Origin: Clavibacter zhangzhiyongii
GTDB lineage: Bacteria > Actinomycetota > Actinomycetes > Actinomycetales > Microbacteriaceae
Reading direction: 5' to 3'
NCBI RefSeq assembly: GCF_014775655.1
Contig: NZ_CP061274.1
Coordinates: forward strand, 620,001-684,000
Length of the DNA stretch: 64,000 bases
Each line of letters begins with the position of its first letter. Within the stretch, counting starts at the first letter, position 1. This document shows positions 7,786 to 17,234 of the stretch, piece after piece. Position numbers and translations under genes: made by a program. A model generated the notes under the pieces. The model did not search any database, was not told the origin of the DNA, and was given only the letters and a program-made list of their open reading frames with translations.

Positions 7786-8769
7786 TCACGCCTCCGGGTA
7801 CGTCTCCCGCAGCACGCGCTCCAGCAGCTCGGCGACCGCGCCCGGGCCGGAGCGCTCCGCGACCGCCTCGACGCCCGCGTTGTAGTTGGTGTTCGTGTTC
7901 ACGTCGTAGGTCACGAGCCGGCCGTCCGCGGTCTCGATGAACTCGATGCCCGCCACCTCGACGCCGAGCCCCGCGAGGAACGCGACGTAGCGCTCGACGA
8001 GCGGGTGCTCGGCGGTGACGTCCTCCCGCAGCGAGAAGATCGTGTCGCCCGGCTGCTGCGCGATGGTCGCGCCGGGCGGCATCACGAGCGCGCCGGTCGC
8101 CGGGTCGATGGCGCAGGCGTCCGCCGGGCAGAGCTGGTAGCCGCCGCGCGCGGTGTCCGCCTGGATCGCGTAGACGAACTCCCCGCCCACGATCTCCACC
8201 CGCGTGACCCGCGGCGTCGCCGCCTCCAGGAACTCCTGCAGCAGCGTGATCCCGTCCTGCGGCTCCTCGAAGTCCGGCCCCTCCACGTACGCGGCCAGCT
8301 CCTCGACGCTGTCGAACCGGCGGACGCCGAGGCCCTTGCCGCCCTGGTTGTGCTTGGTGATGAACGGCGTCGGCAGGCCGCGGGCCGCCTCGACGATGCG
8401 GTGGCTGCCGATCACGGCGCGCGTCCGGGGCACCTCGATGCCCGCGGCCCGGAGCGCCGTGAGCTGGTCGACCTTGCTCACCTCGAGCTCGATGGTGCGG
8501 CGCCCGTTGACCGTGCGGCGGCTGTGCGCCTCCAGCCACGACATGAGCCCGCGCGTGTAGTCCTTGGAGAGCGCGTGGTCGCGCGTGTGGGCCGACGCGC
8601 TGATCCTCGACCAGAAGATCCCCTCGGGCGGCGCCTCGTCGATCTCGAGCACGCCGTCGGTGAGGATCCACTCCTCGTACGGCACGCCGCGCGCGTCGAG
8701 GGCGGCGGCGAACGGCCCGAACCACTCGGGGTTCTCGTGGATGGCGAATACCTTCGGTGCGGTGGTCAT
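7786..8769 (-). CDS. ATP-grasp (RimK-like) ligase domain protein
   Basis: The 327-residue protein begins with a Rossmann-like N-terminal domain (KVFAIHENPEWFGPFAAALDARGVPYEEW) and then an ATP-grasp core. Visible are the K-x2-D-x-L segment of the first nucleotide-binding strand, the glycine-rich loop 'ITKHNQGGKGLGV', the LQEF strand and the metal-binding end 'TYDVNTNTNYNAGVEA', where the family usually has an N-x-N. ATP-grasp ligases join a carboxylate to an amine through an acylphosphate. The substrate is not evident. A TAGCCT hexamer six bases upstream supports the ATG at 8769. Confidence 0.75.
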   Translation of the reverse strand: MTTAPKVFAIHENPEWFGPFAAALDARGVPYEEWILTDGVLEIDEAPPEGIFWSRISASAHTRDHALSKDYTRGLMSWLEAHSRRTVNGRRTIELEVSKVDQLTALRAAGIEVPRTRAVIGSHRIVEAARGLPTPFITKHNQGGKGLGVRRFDSVEELAAYVEGPDFEEPQDGITLLQEFLEAATPRVTRVEIVGGEFVYAIQADTARGGYQLCPADACAIDPATGALVMPPGATIAQQPGDTIFSLREDVTAEHPLVERYVAFLAGLGVEVAGIEFIETADGRLVTYDVNTNTNYNAGVEAVAERSGPGAVAELLERVLRETYPEA

Positions 8770-8775
8770 CCCCCC

Positions 8776-8781
8776 AGGCTA
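8776..8781 (-). promoter_or_regulatory. -10 hexamer of a leaderless promoter (ATP-grasp gene)
   Basis: On the minus strand this reads TAGCCT, 6 bp before the ATG at 8769. Confidence 0.55.
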
Positions 8782-8821
8782 CGAGGCGGGGGAGCCGGCG
8801 CCGGACGCGTGACGGACGGCG

Positions 8822-9652
8822 TCAGCTCAGCCGCACGAGCGCCTGCACGGGCAGGTGGTCGCTCATCATGCGGCCGCGCCAGGAGAAGTCGTTGACCGCG
8901 GCGGCGCGCACGTCCACGCGGTCGCCCACGAGGATCCAGTCGATGCGCGGGCCGTCGACCACCGGCGGCCGGTAGTCGGGGAACGTGCCGAACGCGGGGC
9001 TGGCCTGGCGGGCGGTGTCGAGCCAGGAGTCGCGGAGGCCCGCCCGGCGGGTGAGCACGTCGTAGGGGAACGAGTCGACGGGCGCGTTGAAGTCGCCCAT
9101 GAGCACGAGCGGCATCCCCGCGAAGCGCGTGCGGACGAGCTCGGCGATGGCCTCCGCGGCGCGGTCGCGGGCCTCCGCGACGTCGTGGTCGAGGTGCGTC
9201 ACGAGCACGACGAGCGGGTGCCCGGTGGCCTCGTCCTGGAAGCGGGCCCAGGTGAGGATCCGCGGCATGGGGTTGCCCCACGTCATGCTGCCGATCACGT
9301 CCGGGGTGTCCGAGAGCCACATCACGTCGTGCTCGAGGAGGGTGAGGCGGGAGGCCTGGTAGAAGATCGCGCCGTGCTCGCCGTGGCTGCCGCCCTCGCG
9401 ACCCTGCCCGACCATGCGGTACGAGGGCGGGAGCGCCTTCTCGATGGCCTGGACCTGCGGCCACAGCGCCTCCTGCACGCCGAGCACCGTGGGGCGCTCC
9501 TGCTGGAGGAAGCGGGTGAGCACCTCCTGGCGCTCCGGCCAGTGGTCGGCCTCGCCGGGGCGGGTGCCGTGCCACGGCATGCGCACGTTGAGGGAGATGA
9601 GGTGGAGGTCGTCGCCGGTCGTCGGGCCGATCGCGAGGGTCATGCCGTCCAT
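8822..9652 (-). CDS. endonuclease/exonuclease/phosphatase (EEP) family protein, copy 1
   Basis: The 276-residue product has the EEP fold: 'LISLNVRM' first strand, 'VLGVQEAL' with the metal-binding Glu, 'THLDHD', 'VLMGDFNAP' with the catalytic Asp and Asn, 'RIDWILVG' and the closing 'SDHLPVQALV' with the final Asp-His pair. Members hydrolyse phosphodiesters in nucleic acids, lipids or small molecules. There is no signal peptide, so it is probably cytoplasmic. It is clearly paralogous to the EEP gene at 27201-28253. ATG 9652 and ATG 9643 are both possible starts. Confidence 0.85.
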   Translation of the reverse strand: MDGMTLAIGPTTGDDLHLISLNVRMPWHGTRPGEADHWPERQEVLTRFLQQERPTVLGVQEALWPQVQAIEKALPPSYRMVGQGREGGSHGEHGAIFYQASRLTLLEHDVMWLSDTPDVIGSMTWGNPMPRILTWARFQDEATGHPLVVLVTHLDHDVAEARDRAAEAIAELVRTRFAGMPLVLMGDFNAPVDSFPYDVLTRRAGLRDSWLDTARQASPAFGTFPDYRPPVVDGPRIDWILVGDRVDVRAAAVNDFSWRGRMMSDHLPVQALVRLS

Positions 9653-9698
9653 TCAACCCCGCCCGCCTGATCGCGCGGGCCGCGACGCGAGGATCCGG

Positions 9699-10286
9699 TC
9701 AGCAGCCGGGCGTGACGAGCGCCTTGAGGAAGGCGCCCGACTGGTACGTGTACTGCGAGACCCACTGGCGGAGGTCGAAGTCCACCGGGTCCTCGACCAC
9801 CATGAGGTCGCCCTCGAAGCAGCGGTCGAAGATCAGCTGCGTGCGGGTCACGTGCGGGGTCCAGGTGATGACGATGGCGCTCGTCCACCCGTTCTCCTCG
9901 GACTTCTCCTTGAGGTAGCGCGCCTCGCCCTGCGTCGTGAAGGGCGACGGGGTGTCGCACGTGACGGGGTAGGGGAACTCGCCGTTGCAGGCGGCCAGCT
10001 CACCCGCGGACTGCGGGCCCGTGGTCGGCACGGAGAACACGACGGTGTCGGAGTAGCCCTCGTCCACGAGCTTCGCCGCGAGGTCGCGGCGGGTGGGGTT
10101 GGGCGGGCCGATCACGTAGATGACGTCGGCCTTGTCCGGCTGGCTCGCCGGCGGGAAGACGAAGAGCGGGAGCCCGGCGAGCAGCCACGCGAGCAGCAGC
10201 ACGAACAGGGCCAGGAGGGTGCGCAGGATCCATCGACGTGCGCGACCCGACCGGCGGGGTGGTGTGGTGGCGGTGCTGGGTGTCAA
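9699..10286 (-). CDS. DUF218/YdcF-like membrane protein
   Basis: The 195-residue product has one N-terminal membrane helix (WILRTLLALFVLLLAWLLAG) and then a Rossmann-like DUF218 domain: 'ADVIYVIGPPN', 'LAAKLVDEGYSDTVVFSVP', 'TQGEARYLKEKSEENGWTS' and 'VITWTPHVTRTQLIFDRCF'. DUF218 proteins (ElyC, SanA, YdcF) act at the envelope and affect polysaccharide or peptidoglycan export; the catalytic role is unsettled. It lies just downstream of the exopolysaccharide genes on the same strand, separated by 154 bp. The best start is a TTG at 10286; no ATG or GTG precedes the helix in a convincing position. Confidence 0.7.
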   Translation of the reverse strand: MTPSTATTPPRRSGRARRWILRTLLALFVLLLAWLLAGLPLFVFPPASQPDKADVIYVIGPPNPTRRDLAAKLVDEGYSDTVVFSVPTTGPQSAGELAACNGEFPYPVTCDTPSPFTTQGEARYLKEKSEENGWTSAIVITWTPHVTRTQLIFDRCFEGDLMVVEDPVDFDLRQWVSQYTYQSGAFLKALVTPGC

Positions 10287-10440
10287 CGTGTGCTCTCGGC
10301 CTGGAGGATCCGCGGGGGCGGCGTGCGGGCATGCGGGGGCGGGTGCGTCCCCCGGCGGCTCGTCGAGCCTATGCGGGGCCGGCGGCGGCTGCTAAGCCCC
10401 CATCCGGGGCGGTGCTCCGCCGTGCGGGTGCGGCGGCGGG

Positions 10441-12303
10441 TCAGCCGCCCGTGGTGCAGGGGACCTGCGTGATCTCGGACTCCAGCGGCCGGACGAGGGG
10501 CGTGTGCCGCACCTCGAGCGGGCCGGCGTCGTCGGACGCGGGCATCGTGAAGGTGACCTCGACGGTCTTCGTGTCCTGCGGGGCGAGCTCGGTGCGGATG
10601 CGGATCATGCCGCGGCCCATGTCGGTGCCGCGCGCCTCCTCCGTGGTGAGGTCGGCCCCGGTCGACCAGTCCGTGACGGTGGACCCGACGGGCCCGTAGA
10701 CGAGCAGGTCGTCGAACTGGCGGCCCTTCGCCTGGCCGTCGAGGCCCGTGACGTAGCGCGGCAGGCTCGTGGCGGCGTCGAGCGGGGCGATGCTCGTCAT
10801 GTCGACGGCGACCCGGTACGTGGTGGTGCCGCCGCAGGTCTCGACCTCGATCCGGGAGCCGGAGCGCAGGTAGTAGCTCATCTTGGATCCCGAGCCGATG
10901 TCGTTGAAGAACAGGCCGATGGAGGTCGCGTCGGCGTTGTCGTCCGGCAGCGCGCCGCTCAGCGGCCCGTCCTCGATGAGGTCCTGCTCCGCGGGCACCG
11001 TGCTCCACATGAGGAGGCGGCGCTCGTCGATCGCTCGGTCGATGGCGGTGACCAGCGGCACGACCGGCGGGGTGTCGGTGACGAGCTTCGCGAAGATCGT
11101 GCTGGCCGCGCTCGCGAAGTAGCGGTCCTGCGCGAGGTAGTCGGGGTACTGGCCGTAGACCGCGCCGAGGAGGGTGGGCACCGCGTTCTCGGCGTTCAGC
11201 TCGTCGCCCGTCGCCAGCTCGATCGGCCCGGTCGCCTCCAGCAGGTAGCTGAGCGCGATGGGGTCGAACGAGAGCACGCCGTCGACCCGGTCGCCGATGT
11301 AGCGCTCCCAGTACGCCTTCGCGAGGGCGCCGGAGGTGGGGAAGTCGGGGAACATCGTGATGTTCTGCTCGAACCGGTCGGCGCGCGGCTCGACGAGGCG
11401 CACGGTCTCGTCGGGGATGTCGCCCTGGCGGACGTTCCGCGGGAAGTCGTTGCTCGATGCCTGCTTGGCGATCCGCACGCTGCCGTCCTCGACGGTCAGC
11501 AGCACGAGCGCGGCCGGGTTGCCGCCGGTGGAGCGGACCTCGGCGTTGTTCTGGAACATGAGCAGGTAGTTGCGCGAGCCGCCGGCGCCGAGGAGGTCGG
11601 GGAGGATCCCGGTGACCTCGCGGAAGGTGGCCGCGGTCGCGTCCGTGCTCGTGAGCGTCTCGTCCATCAGCTCGACGTCGTCGGCGACCTGCGCCCAGAG
11701 GCGGTCGCGGTCGACGGTCTCGAGCTCGGCGCGGGCGCCCGCGAGGCCGTCGGAGGCGGTCTGCACGGTCTGGCCGAGGGAGCGGATCCCGTCGAGGTCG
11801 ATGCGGCCGAGCACGGGCGTGAAGGCGGAGAGCGAGACCTCGGTGGCGGGCGTGACGACGTCGGTCGCGAGCCGGTCGCTCGTGGCGGCCAGCACGCGCG
11901 CGGCGTGGAGGTTCGGGCCCACGAAGGGGACCCACTCGTAGGCGCCGAGCACGCCGTCGTCGGCGGCCTCGGCGGCCCGGGCGGTGTGCTCGCGGAGCTC
12001 GGCGGCGCCGGCCTTCGCGGTGTCGACGTCGCCGGCGAGGAGGGCGGTCTGCACCCGGTCGGAGAGCGGGAGCGCGTCGCGCAGCTCGCCCTGCACGGTG
12101 TCGACGCGGGGGAGGATCAGCGCGGCCGAGACGGCGACGGCGCCGACGGCGACGACCACCACGACGACGGGGATCCAGACGCGCTTGCGCCGCCAGGCGG
12201 AGCGGCGCGGGCGCGCGGCCTCGCGGTCGGTGCGGTCGGTGCGGCGGCCGCGGCCGTCGTCCGCGCCGTCGGACGGGGGGAACATGTCGTCGATGCGGGT
12301 CAC
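10441..12303 (-). CDS. DUF4012 membrane-anchored protein of the exopolysaccharide locus
   Basis: The 620-residue protein starts with a basic cytoplasmic tail, has one membrane helix (about residues 43-65), a helical region with Ala/Asp-rich repeats, and then a large extracellular DUF4012 domain (from about residue 200: 'GGSRNYLLMFQNNAEVRSTGGNPAALVLLTV'). DUF4012 proteins are common in actinobacterial capsule and EPS clusters and have no proven function. Here it is the last gene of the tightly overlapped biosynthetic run. GTG 12303 overlaps the polymerase stop (GTGA); ATG 12285 is an alternative. Confidence 0.82.
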   Translation of the reverse strand: MTRIDDMFPPSDGADDGRGRRTDRTDREAARPRRSAWRRKRVWIPVVVVVVAVGAVAVSAALILPRVDTVQGELRDALPLSDRVQTALLAGDVDTAKAGAAELREHTARAAEAADDGVLGAYEWVPFVGPNLHAARVLAATSDRLATDVVTPATEVSLSAFTPVLGRIDLDGIRSLGQTVQTASDGLAGARAELETVDRDRLWAQVADDVELMDETLTSTDATAATFREVTGILPDLLGAGGSRNYLLMFQNNAEVRSTGGNPAALVLLTVEDGSVRIAKQASSNDFPRNVRQGDIPDETVRLVEPRADRFEQNITMFPDFPTSGALAKAYWERYIGDRVDGVLSFDPIALSYLLEATGPIELATGDELNAENAVPTLLGAVYGQYPDYLAQDRYFASAASTIFAKLVTDTPPVVPLVTAIDRAIDERRLLMWSTVPAEQDLIEDGPLSGALPDDNADATSIGLFFNDIGSGSKMSYYLRSGSRIEVETCGGTTTYRVAVDMTSIAPLDAATSLPRYVTGLDGQAKGRQFDDLLVYGPVGSTVTDWSTGADLTTEEARGTDMGRGMIRIRTELAPQDTKTVEVTFTMPASDDAGPLEVRHTPLVRPLESEITQVPCTTGG

Positions 12304-13988
12304 CGCTCGGGGGTCCAGGTCACGGCCGGTCGTCCGGCCGGGAACGCCCGGCCGTTGCCGATCGCGGGGCGTGCCTCGTCGGCCGTGCCGGCGTCCGGGC
12401 CCGCGCCGACGAGCGCCCGCTCGCGCACGGCCGCGGTCGCGGTCTCGTCGGGCAGGGGCTCGGGCGCGCTGAGCGGGCCGGTGACCTGCTTGCGGGTGGA
12501 GGCGATCCAGAAGAACACCACGAGGATCACGAGCGACGCGATGCTCGTCGACATGCCCTGGTACGCGTCGCCGCGGATGAGGGAGAAGAGGTACGGGGTC
12601 ACGACCACCGCGATGGCGGCGCCGAGGAGCCCGCGGCGGCGCATCCGTGCCCGGATGAACAGGCTCGCGACCAGGCCGAGGAGCGCGCCGACGGCGACGA
12701 CCCCGGGGATGCCGAAGTTCGAGAAGGCCTCGCCGATGGCCGAGAGGCTGGTCTCGACGCGGTTGACGCCGTAGAACCGGGGCACGTACGTGGACGTGAA
12801 CCACGTGTTGCCGCCGCCGAACGGCTTGTCCTCCCAGAGCCCGCGGGGGACGAACCAGGCGGGCACCGCGGCGTACGTGGCACCCCACTGGTACACGAAG
12901 TCGGGCAGCGACGCGACCTCGTTGAGGCGGATGAGCACGTCGAACGGGCGGGTCTCGATGCCGCTGGTGAGGCGGTCGAGGAGCACGCCGATCGGGTCCT
13001 GCGTGAGGCGGTCGAGCGAGCGGCCGTTGTCGAAGGTCGACTCGCGGATGACGATCGAGTAGACCATCGCGACCACGGCCGTGACGCCGCCGATGAGGGC
13101 GATGCTGCGGAAGCGGAAGGGCTTCGGGCCGACCTGCTTGAGGATGAGGAACGGCAGGAACACGCCGATGATGAGCGGGCCGCGGCCGCCGGCGGAACCG
13201 GCGCAGACCACGAGCACGACGACGGCGACCAGGTTGACCCAGTTCCAGGCCTCGAGGCCCTTCTGCCGGCGCGCGAGCACGTTGTAGACGATGGCGATCT
13301 GCACGGGGATGTACGAGAGGCCGATGAACGACTTGCCGGAGAGGAAGTCGCTCCGGTTCGCGAGCCCCGTCGTGTACGCCTGGATGCCGCCGGAGCTGAG
13401 CACGAGGAACACGAGGAGGCCGAGCGCGACGACGGCCGAGATGACCACGAGCGCCTGCGACACCGAGGTGTTGAAGACGCGCTGCCAGCGCACCTGGGCG
13501 TCGGGGTCGACGACCGCGGGGCCGCCGGCGAGGGCGTTCTGCTCGAGGGCCTTCGCGTCCTCGCCGCCGCGCGCGATGCGCCGGGCCTCGCGGGCCACCG
13601 AGTAGTAGTAGACGACGAAGAACGCCGAGAAGAAGATCAGCGCCTCGATGAGCGCCGAGCTCGCCGCGAGCTGCAGCGTGGGGGAGAAGAAGCGGGTGTC
13701 GGCGATGGCGCCCGGGCTCGTCTCGCCGCTGTTCGCGACGGTGAGCGGGCGGAGCACGAACAGCAGGAGGCCCGTGGCGGCGACGATGCCGCCGGGCGTC
13801 AGCGGGTCGCCGTTGGAGACGGTCTCCTTCACGAGCACGCCCACGAGCAGGACCGCGAGCACCGCGATCATGAAGGGGTAGGACAGCTCGTTGCCGAGCA
13901 GGGCCACGCCGCCGAGCGCGGCGAGGATGGTGAGGGCCACGGCGGCCGCGAAGACCGCCGGGGTGGCTAGGCGGTACGTCGGACCCAT
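12300..13988 (-). CDS. Wzy-like polysaccharide polymerase (O-antigen ligase/polymerase family)
   Basis: The 562-residue protein has roughly eleven to thirteen transmembrane helices and a large loop between helices in the second half (about residues 330-430, with 'RESTFDNGRSLDRL' and 'VPRFYGVNRVE'). This is the usual topology of Wzy polymerases, which join lipid-linked repeat units outside the membrane. The C-terminal 70 residues are hydrophilic and disordered. Its start overlaps the pyruvyltransferase stop by 22 bp. Wzy proteins share little sequence, so the call rests on topology and on the flippase, initiating transferase and Wzc genes nearby. Confidence 0.8.
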   Translation of the reverse strand: MGPTYRLATPAVFAAAVALTILAALGGVALLGNELSYPFMIAVLAVLLVGVLVKETVSNGDPLTPGGIVAATGLLLFVLRPLTVANSGETSPGAIADTRFFSPTLQLAASSALIEALIFFSAFFVVYYYSVAREARRIARGGEDAKALEQNALAGGPAVVDPDAQVRWQRVFNTSVSQALVVISAVVALGLLVFLVLSSGGIQAYTTGLANRSDFLSGKSFIGLSYIPVQIAIVYNVLARRQKGLEAWNWVNLVAVVVLVVCAGSAGGRGPLIIGVFLPFLILKQVGPKPFRFRSIALIGGVTAVVAMVYSIVIRESTFDNGRSLDRLTQDPIGVLLDRLTSGIETRPFDVLIRLNEVASLPDFVYQWGATYAAVPAWFVPRGLWEDKPFGGGNTWFTSTYVPRFYGVNRVETSLSAIGEAFSNFGIPGVVAVGALLGLVASLFIRARMRRRGLLGAAIAVVVTPYLFSLIRGDAYQGMSTSIASLVILVVFFWIASTRKQVTGPLSAPEPLPDETATAAVRERALVGAGPDAGTADEARPAIGNGRAFPAGRPAVTWTPER

Positions 13989-15016
13989 GAAGTCATCTCC
14001 TCGAATGCCGCGTCCAGGCGGGCGGTGGCTGCGACGAGAGCCGTCGCCGTGGTGGATGCGGTGCCGGCGTCGGCCGGCCCTGCGATGGCGGTGCGGACGG
14101 CCGCGTCGAAGGCGGGCTCCGACGGGATGCCGTACTCGGTCACGAACGCCCCGACCTTGGTGGCCCCGCCGACGGCCACCACGGGCGTCGTCAGCATCGT
14201 ACCGAGGTACATCGCGTGCATGCGAGAGGCGACGACGACCTCGCGGTCGGCCATGATCTCGGCCGCGCGGCGCCAGCCGTGGTCGCCGGGCTCGGTGACC
14301 AGGCGCGCGCGGACCTCGGGGTGCAGCGCGCCCGCGTCGGAGTCGTCGCCCTGGTCCATCGACACGAAGGCGACCTCGCCGAAGCGCTCCTCGAGCGCCC
14401 GGACGTCCGCGAGCGCGACCTGCGGGGAGTGCTTCGCGTTGAGCGCGACGACGGCGCCGCGGCGGCGGTCGGCGGGCGCGGCCATGGTCGCGAGCTCGGG
14501 GGCGGCGAAGAGGCTGACGTCGGCGGCGACCTCCACGGGGAGCTTCGCGTACCCGGCGGCGCGGCCGGCGGACGCGGGGTCGCGGGTCCAGACGCGGGCG
14601 CCGTCGAGGCCCGCGCGGAGGGCGAGGCGCGCGCGGCGGCGGGTGACGGGATCCGCGCCCACGCCGAACACCGCGAGCGGCTTCCGGCTGGTGCGGGCGA
14701 TGAGGCCCGTGACCGCCATGAGGCGGGGGAGGCCCGCGAACGGCCGGCCGGGCTGGTCGTCGGCGAGGAGCGTGCCGCCGCCGACGACGACCGCGTCGAC
14801 CCCGCGCACGAGGCCCGCGAGGGCGCGGACGCCGGAGACGCGGGCGCGCTCCTCGGTGGAGTCGCGTCGGGCGGTCTGCCCGAAGTCGGCGACCAGGGTC
14901 TCGTGGCCGGCCCGGCGGAGGCGCTCCGAGAGCGCGTCGGTGAGGAAGGCGTCGCCGAGGTTCTGCGGGTGGCCGGACGCGAGCGTGCGGTCGGCGGAGA
15001 CGATGAGGATCCTCAT
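13967..15016 (-). CDS. polysaccharide pyruvyl transferase family protein
   Basis: The 349-residue product has the PS_pyruv_trans layout: 'SGHPQNLGDAFLTDALSERL' at the N-terminus, 'VDAVVVGGGTLLADD' and a second Rossmann half with 'VVALNAKHSP' and 'EVVVASRMHAMYLGTM', where the SRMHA motif is the family hallmark. It would add a ketal pyruvate from phosphoenolpyruvate to a sugar of the repeat unit and make the polymer acidic. ATG 15016 overlaps the flippase stop (ATGA). Pyruvylated EPS is known from Clavibacter, which fits. Confidence 0.88.
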   Translation of the reverse strand: MRILIVSADRTLASGHPQNLGDAFLTDALSERLRRAGHETLVADFGQTARRDSTEERARVSGVRALAGLVRGVDAVVVGGGTLLADDQPGRPFAGLPRLMAVTGLIARTSRKPLAVFGVGADPVTRRRARLALRAGLDGARVWTRDPASAGRAAGYAKLPVEVAADVSLFAAPELATMAAPADRRRGAVVALNAKHSPQVALADVRALEERFGEVAFVSMDQGDDSDAGALHPEVRARLVTEPGDHGWRRAAEIMADREVVVASRMHAMYLGTMLTTPVVAVGGATKVGAFVTEYGIPSEPAFDAAVRTAIAGPADAGTASTTATALVAATARLDAAFEEMTSWVRRTA

Positions 15017-16191
15017 GCGTCCTCCTTCCTGCGGGTGCGGATGAGGAGCACGGCGATGGCGGCGCTCAGGACGAGCTCGGCGGCGAGGGTGACGCCGGCG
15101 AGGAGGGCGGGGCCGGCCGTGAGGCAGGCGACGAGCGTGAGGGCCACGGCGACGACGCCCGTGACGACGGTCGCGGTGAGCCGCACGCGGATGAGGCCGG
15201 AGCCCATCGCGTACGCCATGAGCGCGTAGTTGCCGAACTTCGGCGCGACCGAGAGGAGGACCACGAGGAAGATCGCCTGGTCGAAGGCGTCCCCGCCGAA
15301 GACCCGCTCGACGGGCTCGCGGATCAGCGCGAGGATGCCGGCGAGCACCAGGCCGCCGAGCGCGAACCGCCACCAGTAGGCGCGGGCGGGCCGGCCGGCG
15401 GCGCGGATGCGGGGGATCAGCTGCTGCGAGAGCGTGGCGGGCAGGACCTCGAGCGGCTGCACCACGCGGTAGGCGAGGGCGAGCGGCGTGACGGCGTCGA
15501 CCCCGAGGATCGCGGTGCCGAGCACGAGGGGCGCCTGCGAGTAGAGCGCGCTGAGGGATCCGGAGAGGCCGAACTCGAGGATCTGCGGGAACACGCGCAC
15601 GGGCTCGTCGCTCGTCGTCGCGAGGCCGCGGCGGACGGCGATCCACGTGCCCGCGGTGACGACGAGCGAGACGACGGGGAAGGCCAGCAGCACGAGGGCC
15701 TCGGGCACGAGCGCGGCGATCGCGAGCGGCACGGCCTTCAGCACGACGAGCGCGAGGTCGGGGAAGGCGTAGGAGGCGTCGCGGCGGCCCACCAGCAGGG
15801 GCGCGCGGATCGTGCGGGTGAGCGAGTCGAGCACCTGGCTGACGCCGAGCGCCACGAGCAGCAGCACGGCCTCGCCGGGGATCGACGAGGCGGCCGCGAT
15901 CGTGAGCACCACCGCGACGGCCGCGCCCAGCGAGCCGAGGCCCGCGTGGAAGGCGACGGCGCGCGCGTGCACGCTCCGGGTGAGGCGCGTGCGCGGCAGC
16001 GACAGCAGGAAGTTGGCGGCGCCCGAGTCGGTGATGATCGCGAACGAGCTGAGCAGCGCGAAGCCGGTGACCAGCGCGTTCTGCGCCGAGCCCTCCGCCA
16101 CGCGCGTGAGGACCACGAGCAGCACCAGCTGGAGCACGCGCGTGAGCCCCGCCGCGCCCGTGGGGAGCAGCAGCCCGAGACGACGGATCAT
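15013..16191 (-). CDS. Wzx-like polysaccharide flippase (MOP superfamily)
   Basis: The 392-residue protein is almost wholly membrane-spanning with about twelve helices, starting 'MIRRLGLLLPTGAAGLTRVLQLVLLVVLTR' over two helices and ending in a short Arg/Lys-rich tail. It resembles the polysaccharide-biosynthesis branch of the MOP exporters, which flip undecaprenyl-linked repeat units across the membrane. It overlaps both neighbours by 4 bp (ATGA). At 392 residues it is somewhat shorter than the usual 420-500. Confidence 0.82.
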   Translation of the reverse strand: MIRRLGLLLPTGAAGLTRVLQLVLLVVLTRVAEGSAQNALVTGFALLSSFAIITDSGAANFLLSLPRTRLTRSVHARAVAFHAGLGSLGAAVAVVLTIAAASSIPGEAVLLLVALGVSQVLDSLTRTIRAPLLVGRRDASYAFPDLALVVLKAVPLAIAALVPEALVLLAFPVVSLVVTAGTWIAVRRGLATTSDEPVRVFPQILEFGLSGSLSALYSQAPLVLGTAILGVDAVTPLALAYRVVQPLEVLPATLSQQLIPRIRAAGRPARAYWWRFALGGLVLAGILALIREPVERVFGGDAFDQAIFLVVLLSVAPKFGNYALMAYAMGSGLIRVRLTATVVTGVVAVALTLVACLTAGPALLAGVTLAAELVLSAAIAVLLIRTRRKEDA

Positions 16192-17234
16192 CGCGTCCCG
16201 ATGCTCTGGTAGGCGTCGTGCACGGTGCGCGCGCTGGTGCGCCAGTCGAAGCGCGAGCTGACGGCGCGGCGGATGCGCGCGGCCTCCTCCTCGCCGAGCG
16301 GCTCGGCCGCGGCGAGCCCGGCGAGCGCGGCCGTGATGGCGGCGGTGTCGGCGGGGGAGAAGTACGTCGCGTCGTCGCCGCAGATCCAGTGGAAGACGGG
16401 GATGTCGGAGACGGCGAGGCGGGCGCCCGCGACCATCGCCTCGACGAGCGGCAGGCCGAAGCCCTCCGCGAGGCTCGGGAACACCACGCCACGGGAGGCG
16501 GCGTACAGCACGGCGAGCTCGTCGTCGGTCACGTAGCCGGCGAGCTTGATGTCGTCCGACTCGGCCAGGTCGACATCGCCGAACACGGCGCTCTTCGCGC
16601 CCACGAGCACGAGCGGCGCGGCGGCGCGCGTCTCCGCGGGCAGCGCGAGGTAGGCCTCGGAGAGGCGCTTGAGGTTCTTGCGCGGATCCATGCTGCCGAC
16701 CGCGAGCAGGTACCCGCCGTCGATGACGCCGAACTTGTCGAGCACCCGGGCCCGCTCCTCGGCGCCGCGCGGCTCGCCGAACACGGGGCTCGGCGCGTTG
16801 GGCGCCACGACGACGGGCGCGCTCGAGAGCCCGAGCTCGCGCACCTGCTCGGCGACGGGCTCGCTCACGGTGACGATGACGCGCGCGTCGCGCAGGTTCG
16901 CCTTGAGCAGCGGCACGTGGGTCACCACGTACTCGCGGCTGTACCACTCGGGGTTGGTGAGCACGAAGAGGTCGTGGACGACGACGATGTGGCGGCGGTG
17001 CACGAGCGGCGCGCGGCTGGTGAGCGACAGGAGCACGTCCTGGCGCGTGATCCACGGCAGGGTCGTCTGCACCCAGAGCCAGCTGCGGGCCCCGGACGAC
17101 GCGATGCGCTCCGAGGGCGTAGCGCGCGTGACGCCCTGCTTGCCCGCGAGCGCGCGGGCGATCTCCACGGCGTAGCGCTGCTGCCCGGTGATCCGCTGCC
17201 CCGCGTAGGCCTCGTTGACGACGAGCCGGCGCAT
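16188..17234 (-). CDS. glycosyltransferase, GT4 (GT-B fold)
   Basis: The 348-residue protein has a GT-B fold. The N-terminal half has 'GQRITGQQRYAVEIARAL' and 'HIVVVHDLFVLTNPEWYSREY'. The C-terminal half has 'LLAVGSMDPRKNLKRL', 'LVLVGAKS', 'LAGYVTDDELAVLYAASRGVVFPSLAEGFGLPLVEAM', which contains the conserved EGFGLPxxEA motif. It should transfer a sugar from a nucleotide sugar to the lipid-linked intermediate at the inner face of the membrane. It overlaps both neighbours by 4 bp or less. Donor and linkage cannot be predicted. Confidence 0.9.
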   Translation of the reverse strand: MRRLVVNEAYAGQRITGQQRYAVEIARALAGKQGVTRATPSERIASSGARSWLWVQTTLPWITRQDVLLSLTSRAPLVHRRHIVVVHDLFVLTNPEWYSREYVVTHVPLLKANLRDARVIVTVSEPVAEQVRELGLSSAPVVVAPNAPSPVFGEPRGAEERARVLDKFGVIDGGYLLAVGSMDPRKNLKRLSEAYLALPAETRAAAPLVLVGAKSAVFGDVDLAESDDIKLAGYVTDDELAVLYAASRGVVFPSLAEGFGLPLVEAMVAGARLAVSDIPVFHWICGDDATYFSPADTAAITAALAGLAAAEPLGEEEAARIRRAVSSRFDWRTSARTVHDAYQSIGTR